Positions 12,258-25,364 of a DNA stretch of 64,000 nucleotides are shown here, one piece after another (position 1 is the first letter of the stretch; each line of letters starts with the position of its first letter). The notes beneath the pieces are model-generated. The model was not told the DNA's origin. It was given only the letters and a program-made list of their open reading frames with translations, and made no database searches. The stretch is from Microstegium vimineum (taxonomy: Eukaryota > Streptophyta > Magnoliopsida > Poales > Poaceae): positions 44,333,318 to 44,397,317 of the forward strand of contig CM039119.1 of NCBI GenBank assembly GCA_022036555.1, written 5' to 3'. Made by a program: the position numbers and the translations under genes.

Positions 12258-12778
12258 GCTTTCCTCCCGCTAAACTGACCTTTCCCCGCTGGCCTAAGGC
12301 TGGTCCCACCACGTACCCTATATAGAACTGCAGTAATCTTTACAGTAAAAAAAACCTATACACTATGTATGTTAAATTGATACTCCATGCGCGCCAACGC
12401 GCTAAACCTGGCGTTTATGGGGCACTACTGTTTTTCATCAAAGTACGTGCTGCCACTATTTCAAATATAACTAAAAAATATTATATTTCACAAACCGAAA
12501 AACTAAAATAAATTTCATTTGTACCATTAAATTTTTTTTAATAATTTTTTTAAAACAAGATCTCATATGAATATATTTAGATAAAGTGATAAGTGAGTTC
12601 CGTTATTGGTAGTTGGTACAGAGTATGGAATATAGAGAATGATGAATGTAAAATAAAAATATATAGAGGAAAGAATCTTGATGACTAAGATAGATAGAGG
12701 ATGGATTTAGAGGAGGATGAAAATACGGATAACAAATTCATTATTCATATGCTATGTCCCATTGTCCATCCTGACTCA

Positions 12779-12980
12779 CGGGCTTTTGGATGAGCTAAGG
12801 CTAATTATGAGTTGGCTAAAAATTAGCTCAAATTACCTAAGGTTGACTAACTAGTTGTCTAAAAGACTTGGTTAAAAAAAATTAGTTCATCTATTAGCTC
12901 TTTTATTTGAATACATTAGAGCCAATTTGAACTAAATTTAATCAGTTAGTAATTAGCTTAGGGTATCGAACAGACCCTCA
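12779..12980. mobile_element. MITE-like repeat
   Basis: The left end ACGGGCTTTTGGATGAGCTAA and the right end (reverse complement GGGTCTGTTCGATACCCTAAG) form an imperfect inverted repeat, with TTAGCTCA/GAGCTAA-type words repeated inside. The target duplication is not clear. Confidence 0.4.
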
Positions 12981-13855
12981 TCTAATTCACTAACGCATTA
13001 TATTTCGATTTGGCAAACAATATTCCGACATGTTGACATGTCGTACTTTCATTTTTTAGAAAAAAAAAACTAGCAAACGTGTTCGTGCGTTGCAACAGGA
13101 GAAAAAAAAAACTACCGAAGAGGGGCGATGGATGTAGACGAATTCTTTTTTTTACTTTTGAGATGCTCTAATTTGTTGGACGGTTGGACGTTGAAAGATA
13201 TGCCACGGAAAAAAACTATAGTTTAAAAATAAAGAAACAATATCGATGTATAAAGAAAAATAAATTTGATATGGAAAGTATCTTTGGAGTCTTAGTTTCC
13301 AAAACAAACACAAAATACTTTTCAAACCAAACATAAGGAGAACATCTTGTATTTGGATTAGGATAAATTTCTAGTTATAATTACGCACGCGCGAGAAAAT
13401 TTTCATATTTACGGTAGTTCGTTTGCATGAAAAAATGAATGGACAAAAAAATACACACATATATACGTAGGTACAGATATAGATTAGAAATTGGTCTCTG
13501 TTTCGTACCTCTAATATCTCTCATTATTCTAAGTCGTTACAGTAGATACATCATATTACTGTGGCTCATGCTTAGACTATCCCGATGTTATAGCAGCCGC
13601 ATGCATAATGATCTTTGGCATATATAGGCGCATGAGAATTAGAGCTACGTTGCGTTTGGGTGTGGGACACGGATGCGTGGTACTCATCTCGCCGAGGAAA
13701 GCAGGCAGACATCTGATGCGGGCAAGTTGTCGGACGTGCAACCAGACAACAGGGCCGACGGTGGCGGGTGAGAAGGTTAAGGTTGTTTTTATTTTTTTAT
13801 TTCAATTAGGATTATGATTCCATTCTATTCAGGTTATTTAGAATTTAGAGATCTT

Positions 13856-14041
13856 GGATTTGGATTATGAGTCCGGTCACATGTAATCGGATGGAACTCT
13901 TGGGTTCTTAGTTTTGGTAAGTTTCAAGTGCCAACTTGTATTGAAGTCGGATTTGGATTATGAGTCTGGTCACAAGTAATCGGATAGGACTCTTGGGTTC
14001 TTAATTTTAGTAAGTTTCAAGTGCCAACTCATATTGAAGTA
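13856..14041. repeat. Two-copy tandem repeat, 93-bp unit
   Basis: The unit beginning GGATTTGGATTATGAGTC occurs at 13856-13948 and again from 13949, with about 90 percent identity by eye (TCCGGTCACATG versus TCTGGTCACAAG). It has no coding signal. Confidence 0.75.
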
Positions 14042-15194
14042 GAACACAATCCATATAAAAATAGACATAGACAACATTCATAGAGTTAGTTAGGGAAAGA
14101 CGGACAAAAAAATGGCTGAAATTTTGGCTCTTTATTAATAGCTATAGATAATTTTCACCTCTTCACTAATTCCACAGCATCACATGTCTTCATTCTCTTT
14201 TTGCGTGATGGGCTACGCACGCTGATGAGGGCGTCCCTAACTGTATAAGAACGGTATAATCTAGTATTAGCTCTAAGCTCTGTTCAAAAAGTACATCATA
14301 AAGTATAAGATATATTTTTTAATTTCATACTAGTCTTTTATCTTTTGAAAGTTAGACCATTAGCGAATTGCTACATGTGCTACTCATTTTTAAATGGCAG
14401 CACAGGTGTGTTGAGACCCACACAAAATATTTATTTTAAAATACCATGATTTCTAAAAGATGTATTTATTTTAAATCCCGTCTGTACAGATTTCGTTCTA
14501 CACAATGAGACAAAATATTTCAAATAACTTTATTCTACCAACAAATTATATGTACTAACTTATAACATATAACTTATAAGATATAAGTTATAACATATAA
14601 GTTATGCAAAAAACTTAGAAAAAAACTCAAAAAGTTACGAAACACAACTTAACAGTTATTAGAAACAAAAGAACTAATTAACTTATAATTTATGCTAAAA
14701 CTTAGTTATTAACACACAAAAGAATAAATTAAATTATAACTTACCAAAACTTATGTGCAAAAGTTATCAAACACAACTTATACATATAAGGTATTCCATA
14801 TAACTTGTGTATATAAGTTATTCAATTTAATTTTTTTTGCGTAAGTGGTAAGTTATAAGTTAATTCATATAAATTGTTATTAGAAAATTAAAACATATGC
14901 AAATGAAGTCTAGTTTTGTTCGTCTCATCACGTAGAACACACCGGTGCAAACAAAATTAAAATCCAATCCACCGTTCAAAGGTTAGAGTATTTTTAAATA
15001 ATTGTATCGCCTTTTTAAGGTGGCATTAGCCGTCTACAAAAGTAAGTGGGGGATGAAAGCGGTGGTCACAGTTGAAAGGTCCTAGATGGCTAGAGGGGGG
15101 GTGAATGTACCCGAAGTGCTCTTTCTATCAACCTTGCATCCCGTATAGTCGGAGTCGGAATAACCAATCAACTCAAGTTTGACCCCTTGGGATA

Positions 15195-16104
15195 CTATAG
15201 TACAACATCTTGTGTATGCTTCAAATACCTTAATATTCTCTTTGTTGCCTTCAAGTGACTTTCTCTTGGTGATGCTTGGAATCTTGCACACATGCATACA
15301 CTAAACATGACATCCGCCCTTGAAGCGGTCACATAGAGTAAACTTCCAATCATAGGTCGATACAACTTTTGATCCACCATGTTGCCACTAGCGTCACTAT
15401 CCAAGTGTCAATTTTTCCCATTGGTGTGCTAATGTCTTTTGAATCTTCTAAGCCAAACTTCTTAATCATGTCCTTGATGTACTTGCCTTGACTAACAAAT
15501 GTGTCATTCTTCGATTGTTTGATTTGAAGTTGAAGGAAGTAACTAAGTACACCAATCATTGACATTTTAACTCATTTGCCATCATGTTTCCAAACTTTTC
15601 ACAAAATTCTTGATTGGTTGAACCAAAGATGATATCATCCACATATATTTGTAGTACAAATAGATCCTTACCAAGCTTCTTGGTGAAGAGAGTAGTATCA
15701 ACCTTTCCCATAATAAACCCCTTGGATAGAAGGAAATCTCTCAATCTTTCATACCATACTCTAGGTGCTTGTTTCAATCCATACAAGGCCTTCCTCAACT
15801 TGTACACATGGTTGAGCTTCTTGTCATCTTCAAAACCGAGAGGTTGATCAACATATACTGGCTCATTAATGTATCCATTGAGAAAATGACTCTTCACATC
15901 AATTTGGTATAGCTTGATGTTGTGTGCACAAGCATAGGCCAATAAAGTTCTAATTGCCTCTAATCTTGCAACCGGTGCATATGTTTCTCCAAAGTCAAGA
16001 CCTTCAACTTGAGTGTAACCTTGAGCTACCAATCTTGCTTTGTTTCTCACAACTATACCATCTTGATCTTGCTTGTTTCTAAATACCCATCTTGTACCAA
16101 TCAC
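15195..16104 (-). pseudogene. copia reverse transcriptase (fragmented)
   Basis: The RVT_2 signature is clear: WVFRNKQDQDG, NKARLVAQGYTQ, ETYAPVARLEAIR, then IDVKSHFLNG, ALYGLKQAPRVWYE and the catalytic YVDDIIFGS. The frame shifts around 15560 and again near 15400, and the following RNase H portion (KATKRILRYLK, SDSDYTGCKVDRKSTSG) is cut off near 15115. This part would copy the element RNA into DNA. The frame breaks make it inactive. Confidence 0.8.
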
Positions 16105-16185
16105 ATTGTAATTCTTGGGTCTTTCAACTAGCTCCTAAACTTGATTTCTTGTGAAATTATTGAGCTCTTCATGTATTGCATTTAC

Positions 16186-16437
16186 TCAATCAACATCTTG
16201 TAAGGCCTCTTCAATCTTGGTTGGCTCTATGGATGATACAAAGGAATAGTGTTCACAAAATGAAGCCAATCTTGATCTAGTTTGCACACCACTTGTAATA
16301 TCACCAATTATTTGATCAATTGGATGATCTCTTGCAATGTTGGTTGGTTGGAGGATAGGAACTTGATTGCTTGTACTTGCTTGACCAATTGGTTGCGATG
16401 AACTAGCCATTTGTTGATCTTGCCTTTGAGAACCACT
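16186..16437 (-). pseudogene. copia pol linker between integrase and RT
   Basis: The Ser/Gln-rich segment (STSGSQRQDQQMASSSQPIG) is followed by GVQTRSRLASFCEHYSFVSS and IEPTKIEEALQDVDW, the usual linker before the copia RT. It is interrupted at 16437 by the 1.57 kb insertion, on the other side of which pol continues with the integrase C-terminal part. Confidence 0.7.
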
Positions 16438-18006
16438 TGTTGACACCAAAGGTGGCAAACGGAAAAGACCACAAGCGTACGGTTGTCAAGTGTAGCTTTC
16501 ACCGAGAGTATTCTAGGTATCGTATTTTCCACAGGGAACGAGAAGTGAGTTAACTAGGAATATGGGTATGTCCTATGATGGATCAAGGGAGACTATGATA
16601 ACTGGGTAAAGAGATTTGATATAGTAAGATATCTAACAAGGAATAGCTGGTTATACTGGCCTTATCGGCCCTTCTCTTGCAGGGGGCGACGGGATAGATC
16701 AGAAAGAGGGCAAAACTCTAACCGAACCGCGTCATCAAGTTGTATTGCCTACCTTTTAAGAACTTGTCTGACACGCGTGGTGGGATACAACAACTAGATA
16801 GAGCTGTCACCTTCCACTAGCTACCACAAATAATCCACGCGACAAGCGGTTTACAAAGGTAAGATCTAGTTTAGACACCACGTCTACACTATTCTTACTA
16901 CTTTAACCTTGGCCTAAGATTAAAGCACTTCACTCAGAGCAAAGCGATGATCAAGCATGAAAAGTTGTATAACAGCTAAACCAGATTTAGAATACTGAAT
17001 ACTATAAAGAACTCAGAAGAAGTCACTTACAAGTGCTAAACTTACAAGAGACTCGCATCCGCTGAGGAAGAACTCCGGAGAAGATTCCTAACAGGCCCGT
17101 GGCTTTCTCCAGAAGACTTCCTTCACTCTCCTCCAACCAGCATAGCACTACTAGAGAGCTCCGCTAAGAGACTAAGGAGTAGTATTTATCCAATGAGGCA
17201 TGAATGAGAAGGGAGCTTTAGGGGTCTATTTATAGCTAGAGGTGGAGTAGGGGCTACTCCGGTACAACGTCAGCGATCCGCGTCACCTTCATCAGCCACC
17301 GTTGGATCCAACCGACTTCAGAACCATCATATGATGGATGGTGGTGATTTACCGCCATATGGGTGATCGACCGACCACCCATGCTGCCATGTGGGCCCTC
17401 CTGCACCTTCTAGATGGTGGCCCACTGGTCAGGGACCAAATAAGGTCTTGTGGGTCCCACCTTGAGGTCAGTCGACCACGTATAGTGGTCTGTGGCCCAC
17501 CTCTGCCCCTTCTAGGTGGTGGTCCACTGATAAGGGACCAAATGGGGGCCTATGGGGCCCACCTATAGGTCGGCCGACCCCCCCTATGGGGTCTTTGACC
17601 CACCTTTGTCTCTTGGCTGCTGGTCCCACCTGCCATATGTGTTGGATTTCGGTTCTAAGTTGATTTGTCACGCTGATTTCATTGATGTGGGCCCTTGTGA
17701 TGTGCATCTGGACCGATGGTAAGAGGCACACTTGGATCCAAGGGGTAGATAGTGTTCTAGAGGGTGATTCTTGGATCATGGGGGCTTGGGATGCCTAGTG
17801 GCCCCACAGGGTGGTCGGCCGACCCCCTAAGTGGGCCCATTAGCTCCCAAAAGTCCCCATTTGTCATTCCCTGCAACAAATAATCATGGGACATGTGGAA
17901 CTAGTTATTTGACATAATATGTTCAGATTATGCTTGTTTTTCTTTGAATATGAGGATGCTGACGGTATTTTTATGGTGACAAAATAGCTCTTAATTACCG
18001 TCAACA
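16438..18006. mobile_element. 1.57 kb insertion in copia pol with TGTTGAC ends and 7-bp direct repeats
   Basis: The element starts TGTTGACACC and ends GGTAA-rich ...CCGTCAACA-side, that is TGTTGAC and GTCAACA at the termini. AACCACT lies directly outside both ends (16431-16437 and 18007-18013), and the interrupted copia reading resumes across the gap. TG...CA ends and no long open frame suggest a solo LTR or a non-autonomous LTR element, but LTR target duplications are normally 5 bp and this one reads as 7. The part at 17330-17830 contains diverged repeats built on GTGGYCCACTG and GGGACCAAAT. Confidence 0.7.
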
Positions 18007-18154
18007 AACCACTATCTTACACATTTGGTGAGTTGAGCACTTGATCTTTATCATCTTCTATGTCAATCACTTGCCTTGGTCGAATATCACCAATATCCAT
18101 GTTCTTCATAGCCTTTGTCAATTGAGATCCACTCACATCATCTAGATTTTCATT

Positions 18155-19403
18155 TTAAACTTGAGAACCATTGGTTTCATCAAATTCCACATCATGAACT
18201 TCCTCAAACACACCACTAGTCGAATTCCATACTCTATATGTTTTGCTTGTAGTGGAATAGCCAAGTAAGAACCCTTCATCACATTTCTTGTCAAACTTTC
18301 CAATTCTTATGTCTTTCTTCAAGATATAGCATTTGCAACCAAACACTCTAAAGTATGCAATGTTGGGCTTTCTTCCATTCAATAGCTCATATGGTGTCCT
18401 CCATCATTGGGTGACAATACAAGCGGTTGCTAGAGTAGCAAGCCATGTTGATAGCTTTGACACAAAAGGAATGAGTCACATTGTACTCACTAAGCATAGA
18501 CCTTTCCATATCAATCAATGTTCTATTCTTCCTCTCAATAAGACCATTTGATTGAGGAGTGTACTTGGCCAAAAATTGATGTTTAATTCCAATTTCATCA
18601 CATATCTCATCAACTCTAATGTTCTTGAATTCACTACCATTGTAACTTCTAACTTTCTTGATGATGGTCTCAAACTCATTTTGACATCTCTTGACAAAAG
18701 ATTTGAATGTAGAAAATGTATCACTCTTGTCATTTAGAAAGAATACCCATGTATATCTTGCAATATCATCAACTATCACAAATCCATACTTATTTCCATC
18801 AATGCTAGTGTATGTTATTGGTCCAAATAAATCCATGTACAATAATTCAAATGCTCTACTAGTGCTCATCATGCTTTTCTTAGGATGAGTGTTTCCAACT
18901 TATTTACCGGCTTGATAAGAGCTACACAGTTTGTCTTTCTCAAAAACAACATCTTTCAAGCCTCTTACTAAGTCATTCTTAATCAATCTATTCAATTGTT
19001 TCATTCCAACATGACCAAGTCTTCTATGCCATAACCAACTCATGCTATATTTAGTGAGCAAGCAAGTTGACAATTGTGATTCACTAGCATTGAAATCAAC
19101 TAGATAGAGGATCTCATATCTAAAACCTTTGAATATCAAGTTTGAACCATGTACACTAATGATCTCAACATCATCTATGCAAAATATGCATTTAAATCCA
19201 AGATCACACAATTGAACCACGAATAGCAAATTGAAGTTCAAACTTTCAACTAGCAAGACATTTGATATTCTCAAATCATTGGATATTGCAATCTTACCAA
19301 GCCCTTTGACTTTGCCTTTGCCATTATCACCAAAAGTAATACTATCAATGTCATCATTCTTATTTGGATTGATTGAGTTGAACATTCTAGAATCCCCGGT
19401 CAT
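18155..19403 (-). pseudogene. copia gag-pre-integrase and integrase (broken)
   Basis: MTGDSRMF and a WLWHRRLGHVGMKQLNRL block mark the gag-pre-integrase region. The HHCC finger ends LCSSYQAGK, where a Cys is expected at the Tyr, so the finger is damaged. The rve core follows: LYMDLFGPI (first Asp), RSYNGSEF (second Asp replaced by Tyr) and NGLIERKNRT (Glu kept). The C-terminal KPNIAYFRVFGCKCY and KCDEGFLLGYS match copia integrases. Frames are broken near 18385 and 18890. Confidence 0.8.
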
Positions 19404-19668
19404 GTGTTGAGTGCACTCACTGTCAAGTACCCAATGCCTTCCTCCGGCTTTGTAATTTACCTACAAAACAAGTAAATTCTTCTTAGGTGCCCATACTTCT
19501 TGGGTCCTCCAAAGTTAGTGACCAAAGATTTTGGAACCCAAATTGCCTTCTTCTTTGGACCAACAACGGGTGTACCAACATACTTGGCCATGATACCATT
19601 CTCACTTTTGGTAAGCATAAAACAAGAGTCAAAACGGATAGATGAAACATTTGAGAACTTGATCTTGT

Positions 19669-21171
19669 TCATCTATTAAGTTTGCAATATTGATCTACAT
19701 GCCCCACTTGCTTGCAACTATTGCAAAACTGACAATTGCCACTCACAAAGCTAGGCTTTGGAGTTACAAAGGCCGACTTGACTTTCTTTGGTGTGTAGCC
19801 CAATCCCTCTCTGCTAAGGTAGAACCTTTGGCTACCCAAACACTTTAGCAAGCTGGTATCTCCACCATAAGCATTGTCCAAAGCATGTGTGAGTTCATTA
19901 ACATCCTTTCTCAATTTTTCATTTTCAATTACTAGTGAAGCATTATGAGTAGAGTTATCACTAGAGCATGAAGTAGATGTGGATGTGCTAGATGAAGTGT
20001 CGGTGGGTGCAACAATGATAGGAGTAAAGAAAGATTCATCAAGTATATCACAAATAACTCTAATATCACATGATGCAACAATCTTTTCCTTGTTTTGATA
20101 AAGGAAGGTGGAGTGAGCCCTTTCAAGTTTCTCATGGGCTTCCATTAATCTTTCATGAGTAACATTGAGTTCATCAAAGGAATTTTCAAGAGAACTAAGC
20201 TTCTTGTTCAATTCTTTGCACTCTTTTCTCTTTATCTCAAAACAAGTATGAGCTTATTCCATCATTTCCATGAGTTCCTCATTGGAGTACTCCTCCTCCT
20301 CATCACTATCACTATCATCATCATTGTCATCACAAGATTGTACCTTAGTTGGCTTAGCCATGAAGCATGATGGAGTGTCAAAGATGGATGGCTTGTTGTT
20401 GATGTCAATGCTTGCCAATGTCTTCTTCTTGGACTTCTTCCTCTCATCATCACTAGAATCATCAATGGATGAAGAGGCATCACTATCCCAAGTCACAGCA
20501 TAAGATCCGCTCTTCTTCTTCTTTGTGAATGATAGCTTCTTCTCTTTCTTATCATTCTTGCCCTTCTTCTTCTCATCTTCATCACTATTGTTGGGACAAT
20601 CCGCTATCATGTGATAGATGCTCTAGCACTTGTATCATCTCCTCACAAACTCCTTGTTTTTGAAGTTCTCTCTTCTTTTTCTAGCTCCATAGCCTTTATT
20701 CTTCATAAACTTGCCAAACTTACGCACAAAGAGGGCCACGGTCTCATCATCAATGTCACTATCATCTTCATCATCACTTGAATCTTTCCTTCTTGCTTTG
20801 CTCTTGTTCTTGGATGATGAAGCCTTAAATGTTATGCTCTTCTTCTTTTCTTCTTCCTTGACCTCTTCTTCTTCTTCACTTTCTTCATTGTATTGCTCTT
20901 CAGTCATGATCTCTCCAAGTACTTCATTTGGAGTAATGTTTGTCAAGCCATCTCTCCTAATGATTTTCCTTAAGGTTTTGAATTTCTTGAGCAAGCAACC
21001 AAGGAACTGGTTGGAGAAGTCTTCATCTTTTATTTTCTCAGCCAAGCTCTTGAGATCATTGACAATCACTTGGAGCCTATGGAACATCTCCGGAATTGAT
21101 TTATCTTCTTTCATCTTGAAGTGAGATAGCTTGTCCTTGAGCATGTACAACTTGGCATATATGAATACCAT
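19669..21171 (-). pseudogene. copia gag (UBN2-type) with CCHC knuckle, broken
   Basis: Segments 20635-21171, 20254-20610 and 19669-20211 are pieces of one gag. The capsid-like part has KLYMLKDKLSHFKMKED and IPEMFHRLQVIVNDLKS, with a Glu/Lys-rich region after it. The last piece carries coiled-coil-like KLSSLENSFDELNVTHERL and a knuckle of form C-x2-C-x4-H-x4-C in CNSCKQVGHVDQYC. The N-terminus of gag is missing and stops separate the pieces. Confidence 0.75.
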
Positions 21172-21361
21172 GTATACTTATCATGCTGCTATGATGTTAT
21201 TTACTTTTATAAAAATAAATTCTCAACTATTTGACATATAATTGGGTACCTATGAAAAATAAAAGGAGATTAATGGTGGTAGGATATTCAGAATTCTTTG
21301 CAAGTCTTCATCTTAATATATAGAGAGCTAAAGAGTTGTTTAAACATTGATCTTTTGTGGA

Positions 21362-21425
21362 AATGCTCTATTGTGATAATAAGTTTATAGCTTAATGCTC
21401 CATTGTGATAATAAGTTTCTAGCTT
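21362..21425. repeat. Two-copy tandem repeat, 32-bp unit
   Basis: AATGCTCTATTGTGATAATA at 21362 and AATGCTCCATTGTGATAATA at 21394 begin two adjacent 32-bp copies that differ at two positions by eye. Confidence 0.8.
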
Positions 21426-24400
21426 CACTCAGTCTTTATAAGTGTTGCTTAGTGCCACTAGAGAGTCATATAAGGATATATGTCACGGCTATCAATTTAA
21501 AAAATAAATAGTTAATTTAAACATTATTAAGAATATTGATTACACAACTTACGGTTCACACAAAAAAATCCACATAGATATTTTTGATAGTTTTATCATT
21601 TTACAAGAATTGGTATAGGTATGTTCTATTATAAGTCTAGTCCTAGTCACTAATAAACATGAGAGATGTGAGGGAGAGAAAGAGCGAGAGCTAAATGGGT
21701 GACAGGCAGCCTCCTCCCCCACCTGCCCCCTATCCCCTTTTATAGGGAAGGTGGGATGGTTTTTTTTCATTATTTTCCTTGGTGGGATTGTATTTTACAA
21801 AAGGTCCTCTAGAACTACAAATGGTCTCTAAATATTACCTTATAAGTTCCCCAAGCTACATAATTAGGACATAGAAACACTACTGGGATTCCTAACATGT
21901 AATACACCCCAATAGTAGCCCCTCAGCTATTTAGTTTTAATCAAAAGTACAAGACCCAATAGTGTTGAATCCATAGGAAAGTCAGTCGCAACAAAGTACT
22001 TGGCTTGCCACACCCATACATGACAGTTGTTTGTATTAGTATGTTCATGTTTTCTACCATGGATACACGGTCCTTAATCGATCCACAAGCTAAACCACTC
22101 AAGACCTCACCCATCTTTCCATAGTCCAACCCTCCACCAACTCTCAATTCATTCTCATTATCTTGTTCAAGTTTTAGATCATAATCCCAATATGTGTTTC
22201 TTAGTGAACAAGCATACCTTAACCACACGAGAGATGAGAAAACATCATCTCCTTAACTTCTACCGTCCAAGGAAGTTAAGCATGAATTATTCGATTAACC
22301 AAAGTAAACAAGAAATGTTACAAGATAATGGATCACTATTAAAGGAATAATGAGAGTTTGAATAGTTAAACATAGGAATTCTAGTCATATCATAACATAG
22401 CAATACATTTACATAACCTGTAGACACACTATGCAAAACTACATAAAGGATCAAAGATTCTTAGGTGCCTTCTTTGTTTGGGTTCGGGTGGTGACTCATT
22501 GGTAACCTCTAGGGCTTAGACCACCTTGGTGATGGGCTCCTCGAGAACTTCATCACCTAATGAATGCATGATGCAAAATGAGTACAATGGAGTGAACTAG
22601 ATTACATGATATGCTTGGAAATGATATATAACATATGGGCTTCAATAATATATAACATATGGGTGTGTAACTCAGCAGGTACTAGTGATCTTCTCTTTGA
22701 TTGTCCGGGAGATCACCTATTGGTCCACGAGAACAGCCCGCCATAACATCTTTGAAAAATCTAAGGGCAAGATCTTGTGGACGGTACAAGGTTCTCCCAG
22801 AGGGTCTGTGGGTGCAAGCACAAAATGATTTCCCTCGGGTGCAAAAATTGAATTTTTGCTAGTCGGATTTTTACTGATTGGCCTGCTGTTCTCATGGACA
22901 GTTCGTGGGAACATCAACTGTAGAAACTAAGTGTTGAACTCAGTAGTGTTCTCGTGGAGGGTCTGGTGATTTGGCAGATAGTCTGCGGGAATAAAGAGTT
23001 CATGTTTTAAGATTAAAAAATGAAATCTTTACCTAGGATGTGTGCATGATGTGTGTAAACTGTGTTTATGGGGGTGTACCTAGGGTTCCATAGACCACAT
23101 CTAGCGAGTTAAATCTAGCTACATTGCATCTAAACAACATAAAGTGCATAGGGACCTATTTTCTATGTGATCACTACTTGTGCTTTATCCATTGTGAAAC
23201 CTAGGTTTGTGCTTGAATCCAACTTACCCAGGGGAGTTAGAAGGTGTTGCTGAGCTTCTCACTAAATAGGAGAAGCTAGATCCACCTCCTCCTAAATCTT
23301 TATTGCTAGGGAGAGAAGGCTCCTCGTTCTCAATCCCTAGGATTTGTGGACTCCTTCACTTGATATTCAGTCTTTTTGCTAGCCAACTCTCCCAACCTTC
23401 CTTCTCTTCCCTTCTTGCTCTTGGTGATGGCTAGAGTGAGAAAGTGATGAAGTGGAGAGAGAGAGAGAAGAGTTGGAAGAGTGTGGGAGAGTGTGTGTTG
23501 TTGTTGAAGCCATTTCCACAAAATAGGGATAGATGGTCTGACAAGTGGGTTAGGGAATCCCTAGTGAGGAGAGCTCACTTCTGTGTATGAAGTGATCTAG
23601 CGGACAGCCTAGGAGTTCACCGAACGGTTCGTAGGGACACAGACTTGGTGAAAAATTCTAAGTCTATTAACATGTTCTAGTGAACAGTTCAAGAGAGCAC
23701 CAGACAGTCTGCCAGGGCACAACTCAGCCTAGAAAGTATTGTTTTGTATGCATATGTAGTTTTCAAAATTAAGAATAAAATGCATATGATGCTTATGACA
23801 ATTATGAAAACTACCATGACACAATTGGGTCTTGACAACTTTTCATGAAATATTTAGATCTTGTGTGAGACCTGCAGGAAGCTAACACAATAGGGACGAG
23901 TATTGTGTTTAGGTGAATTAAATGGTAATGGAATGCATGCAGTGACTAATGTTGACCTCTCGTCGACTTCCTTAATTTCTATTTATTTATTTATCAACTT
24001 TCAAAATTGTGACATCTCATCTATGCATTCCGTAAGTCCACTTTAGACAATAGCAAACTGATTTATTTCCATAAACTTTTGCACCATTGCAGTGTAAATC
24101 AGTGGCTTGAAGGTGCACAAGCCTTCTTGTTAGGTGCTTAGCATCAATTCTAGTTAAATGATCATTACGTTATATGCTTTGTCGAATTGTTGGGTTTATT
24201 GGTCACATTACAGTCTTCTCCAATTATAGGAAAGCATAATTCAGTTGAGTAGATTACCAACTCTATATATGGTTGCACAATCAGCCATGGATGTCTATGA
24301 GATAATCCAAATTTTCGTTGTCATCTATCAGCAACAATTATGGAGCATTATAGTTGAGCTTACAGATGCATTTGTATATATGCATTTCTGCATTTTAATC

Positions 24401-25364
24401 AACATCTGTGCAAGAAATTTTTTTAGTGTGACTCTTGGTTTATAACTCATTTTATTTAAGTTAGTTTGTGATAGCATACTTGTAATTTACTTGTTGGTTT
24501 GTTTAATTAATTTAAGGAAGGTCCAGTTGTTGATTAATATGTGTGACTTTATGTAGAGTTGTTATATTTTTCGTGTTTTCTAGCACTTACAAACTTGCTC
24601 CTTTATTAACTGATTTATGTGTCCTCTGCAATTGGCACCAAATTACATCTCTAGTACTCCTAGTCTCTTGCTGCTCTTTTATGACTGATAACTTGATTTA
24701 GGATAATATGCTTACCAAGTTCTGCAATTTGATAATGTACTTATTGTTTGATGTATCACCTGTCAGCCGGACTTCATCTATAACTTGGATATGTATTATG
24801 TCACCTGTCAGACGGACTCCTTATATAACTTGGATGTATAATATGTCAGGTGACCTTTTGATAATGATTCTTTAATTGGTAATTTCTATGTTTCCCTTAC
24901 TTATTGTATTCGTGTTTCTATTTTTCCTTCATTCATTAGATAAGGCTCAAAGGAAGAAGTCCTGCCAGCTTGCTGTCAATATTTTTCACTTCAAAAAGTT
25001 AGCGTCAGATCGACCTTGTGCTAGAGTGTTTAATTTTTTGAATTTGAGAAGCACTTGGAGCTCTAAAGCATGTTACTTGATTATCACATCAAAATTTTTT
25101 AACTGTGTTACCAAAATTTGTTTTGTTTTATTTCATTCGTGATGAATCGTCATACATTATGAACTTTGAATTTATAGAAGAAAAGATTGATAATCCATAG
25201 ATAAGTGTAGGATGGTTTTGTGTTTGCCACTGCTTCTATTAGTACACTACAATGAACGCTCAAATCATCGTGTTCCTTTCCAGCCAAACACTACAAATAA
25301 AAGGGATACATACAAGACATTAAAAACTGAACCAAACAAATCATGTTGCAACGGGTAGCACTGC
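21426..25364. other. Repeat-derived non-coding DNA, no gene supported
   Basis: 21600-23900 has LTR-like wording (recurring AACAGTTCG/GACAGTCTG motifs such as TGGACAGTTCGTGGG, ATAGTCTGCGGG and ACAGTCTGCCAGG) but no ends or frames that allow a family call. 24750-24860 holds two diverged copies of a unit containing TCACCTGTCAG..GGACT. Nothing else is recognisable. Confidence 0.4.

Larger units (their letters stand above)
11460..15072. other. Intergenic: 5' remnant of hAT-derived copy 1, then repeats
   Basis: 11890-12290 resembles the first intron, 5' exon and promoter of the hAT-derived gene at 55.1-55.6 kb (shared CCATACCGATC donor region and GGAGGGAA...GGCCTTTC block). 12779-12980 is MITE-like. 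13856-14041 is a two-copy tandem repeat. 14500-14890 is rich in AACTTATAA/TTATAAGTT words forming many short inverted repeats. No further gene is visible. Confidence 0.5.
15073..21171 (-). mobile_element. Degenerate Ty1/copia retrotransposon
   Basis: Reading from 21171 down to 15073 gives gag, gag-pre-integrase, integrase and reverse transcriptase in copia order (integrase before RT). Frames are broken repeatedly and pol is split by an insertion at 16438-18006. The 3' end at 15073 retains only an LTR terminus: TGAAAGGTCCTAGATGGC read on the + strand, similar to the terminus of the solo LTR at 37.5 kb. RNase H stops at DRKSTSGTF and is fused directly to this LTR end, so the rest of RNase H and most of the LTR are deleted. 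The 5' LTR and the start of gag are missing. It cannot transpose on its own. Confidence 0.85.

Noticed and set aside
14500..14890. AT-rich inverted words as an origin or hairpin RNA
   Set aside because: Many short TTATAAGTT words explain the pairing; no defined structure or gene context.
15073..21171. An active copia element
   Set aside because: Both ends are truncated, pol is split and catalytic positions are changed.
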